A stretch of DNA of 5,389 nt. It comes from Verrucomicrobiota bacterium (lineage in GTDB: Bacteria; Verrucomicrobiota; Verrucomicrobiia; Limisphaerales; AV2). Every line of letters begins with the position of its first letter. Position 1 is the stretch's first letter. Below the pieces are notes generated by a model. That model was given only the letters and a program-made list of their open reading frames with translations, did not search any database and was not told the DNA's origin. Both the position numbers and the translations under genes were made by a program. Shown one piece after another: positions 5,237-5,389 of this stretch. The stretch spans positions 1 through 5,389 of the forward strand of contig QHOP01000462.1 of the NCBI GenBank assembly GCA_003219345.1. The letters run 5' to 3'.

Positions 5237-5389
5237 AGGGTTTGGTGTAGTTAATATGTGGCACTGCGTTTGGCGTGAGGTTGATAGCTTGGGAGGAATT
5301 GCAGCAGATCCGTCGGAATCACCGGTGACGCATTTCATACCTTCGCCGGTGTTCTTCGCAATCGCGGCGTCGCAACCGCGGCTCTTTGT
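5237..5389. other. Downstream region without a supported gene
   Basis: A frame beginning at ATG 5256 stays open to the window end (44 full codons), and a minus-strand frame is also open from the edge. Both are too short or too overlapping to support. The stretch contains a perfect 10-bp palindrome TCACCGGTGA (5319-5328), and CACCGG (5320-5325) is repeated in inverted form as CCGGTG (5346-5351). No terminator with a U tract is seen after the pseudopilin gene. Confidence 0.4.

Noticed and set aside
4970..5338. Minus-strand frame of 122 codons
   Set aside because: Most of it is antisense to the pseudopilin gene, and no motif is visible. The part beyond 5236 is too short to judge.

Overview
The window looks like chromosomal DNA of a Verrucomicrobiota bacterium, probably of the Pedosphaera/Limisphaerales type. 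This is inferred from protein style. An ECF-like sigma factor carries a long membrane-spanning C-terminal extension, and a pseudopilin begins with the AFTLIELLVVIAIIAILAAL-type segment and ends in an NVLSFVDGHV-type tail. Both are recurrent, expanded families in that lineage. Shine-Dalgarno sequences are weak or absent throughout. Taxonomy was not tested by any search.

Left part (1-1772, minus strand): the first 590 codons of a large site-specific DNA methyltransferase (DPPY before DPTCGSGT), running off the left edge. It resembles the modification subunit of type III-like restriction-modification systems. Any partner restriction/helicase gene would lie outside the window.

Middle (1773-2349): a 577-bp region with no convincing gene but much structure. 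On the minus strand there is a possible promoter, a UUCG-capped hairpin, a roughly 106-nt rod of five helices, and a strong intrinsic terminator. All lie upstream of the methyltransferase start, so they are either a separate small RNA or an attenuator leader. Closer to 2350 are a 65-bp inverted repeat and three copies of an 11-bp element that could be operators for the next gene.

Centre (2350-3218, plus strand): a type IV toxin-antitoxin (AbiE) locus. The AbiEi antitoxin is complete. The AbiEii nucleotidyltransferase toxin starts one base into the antitoxin stop codon but ends after 46 residues, at the catalytic aspartate motif. The locus is therefore a toxin-less remnant. With the methyltransferase it suggests a defence island, partly decayed.

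Right part (3283-5236, plus strand): a sigma factor fused to a predicted membrane anchor and an extracytoplasmic domain, then a type II secretion/type IV pilus-like pseudopilin. These look like ordinary lineage-specific genes resuming after the defence island. The last 153 bases (5237-5389) hold no supported gene.

The two best leads are the structured RNA/attenuator upstream of the methyltransferase and the orphan AbiEi with its possible triple operator.
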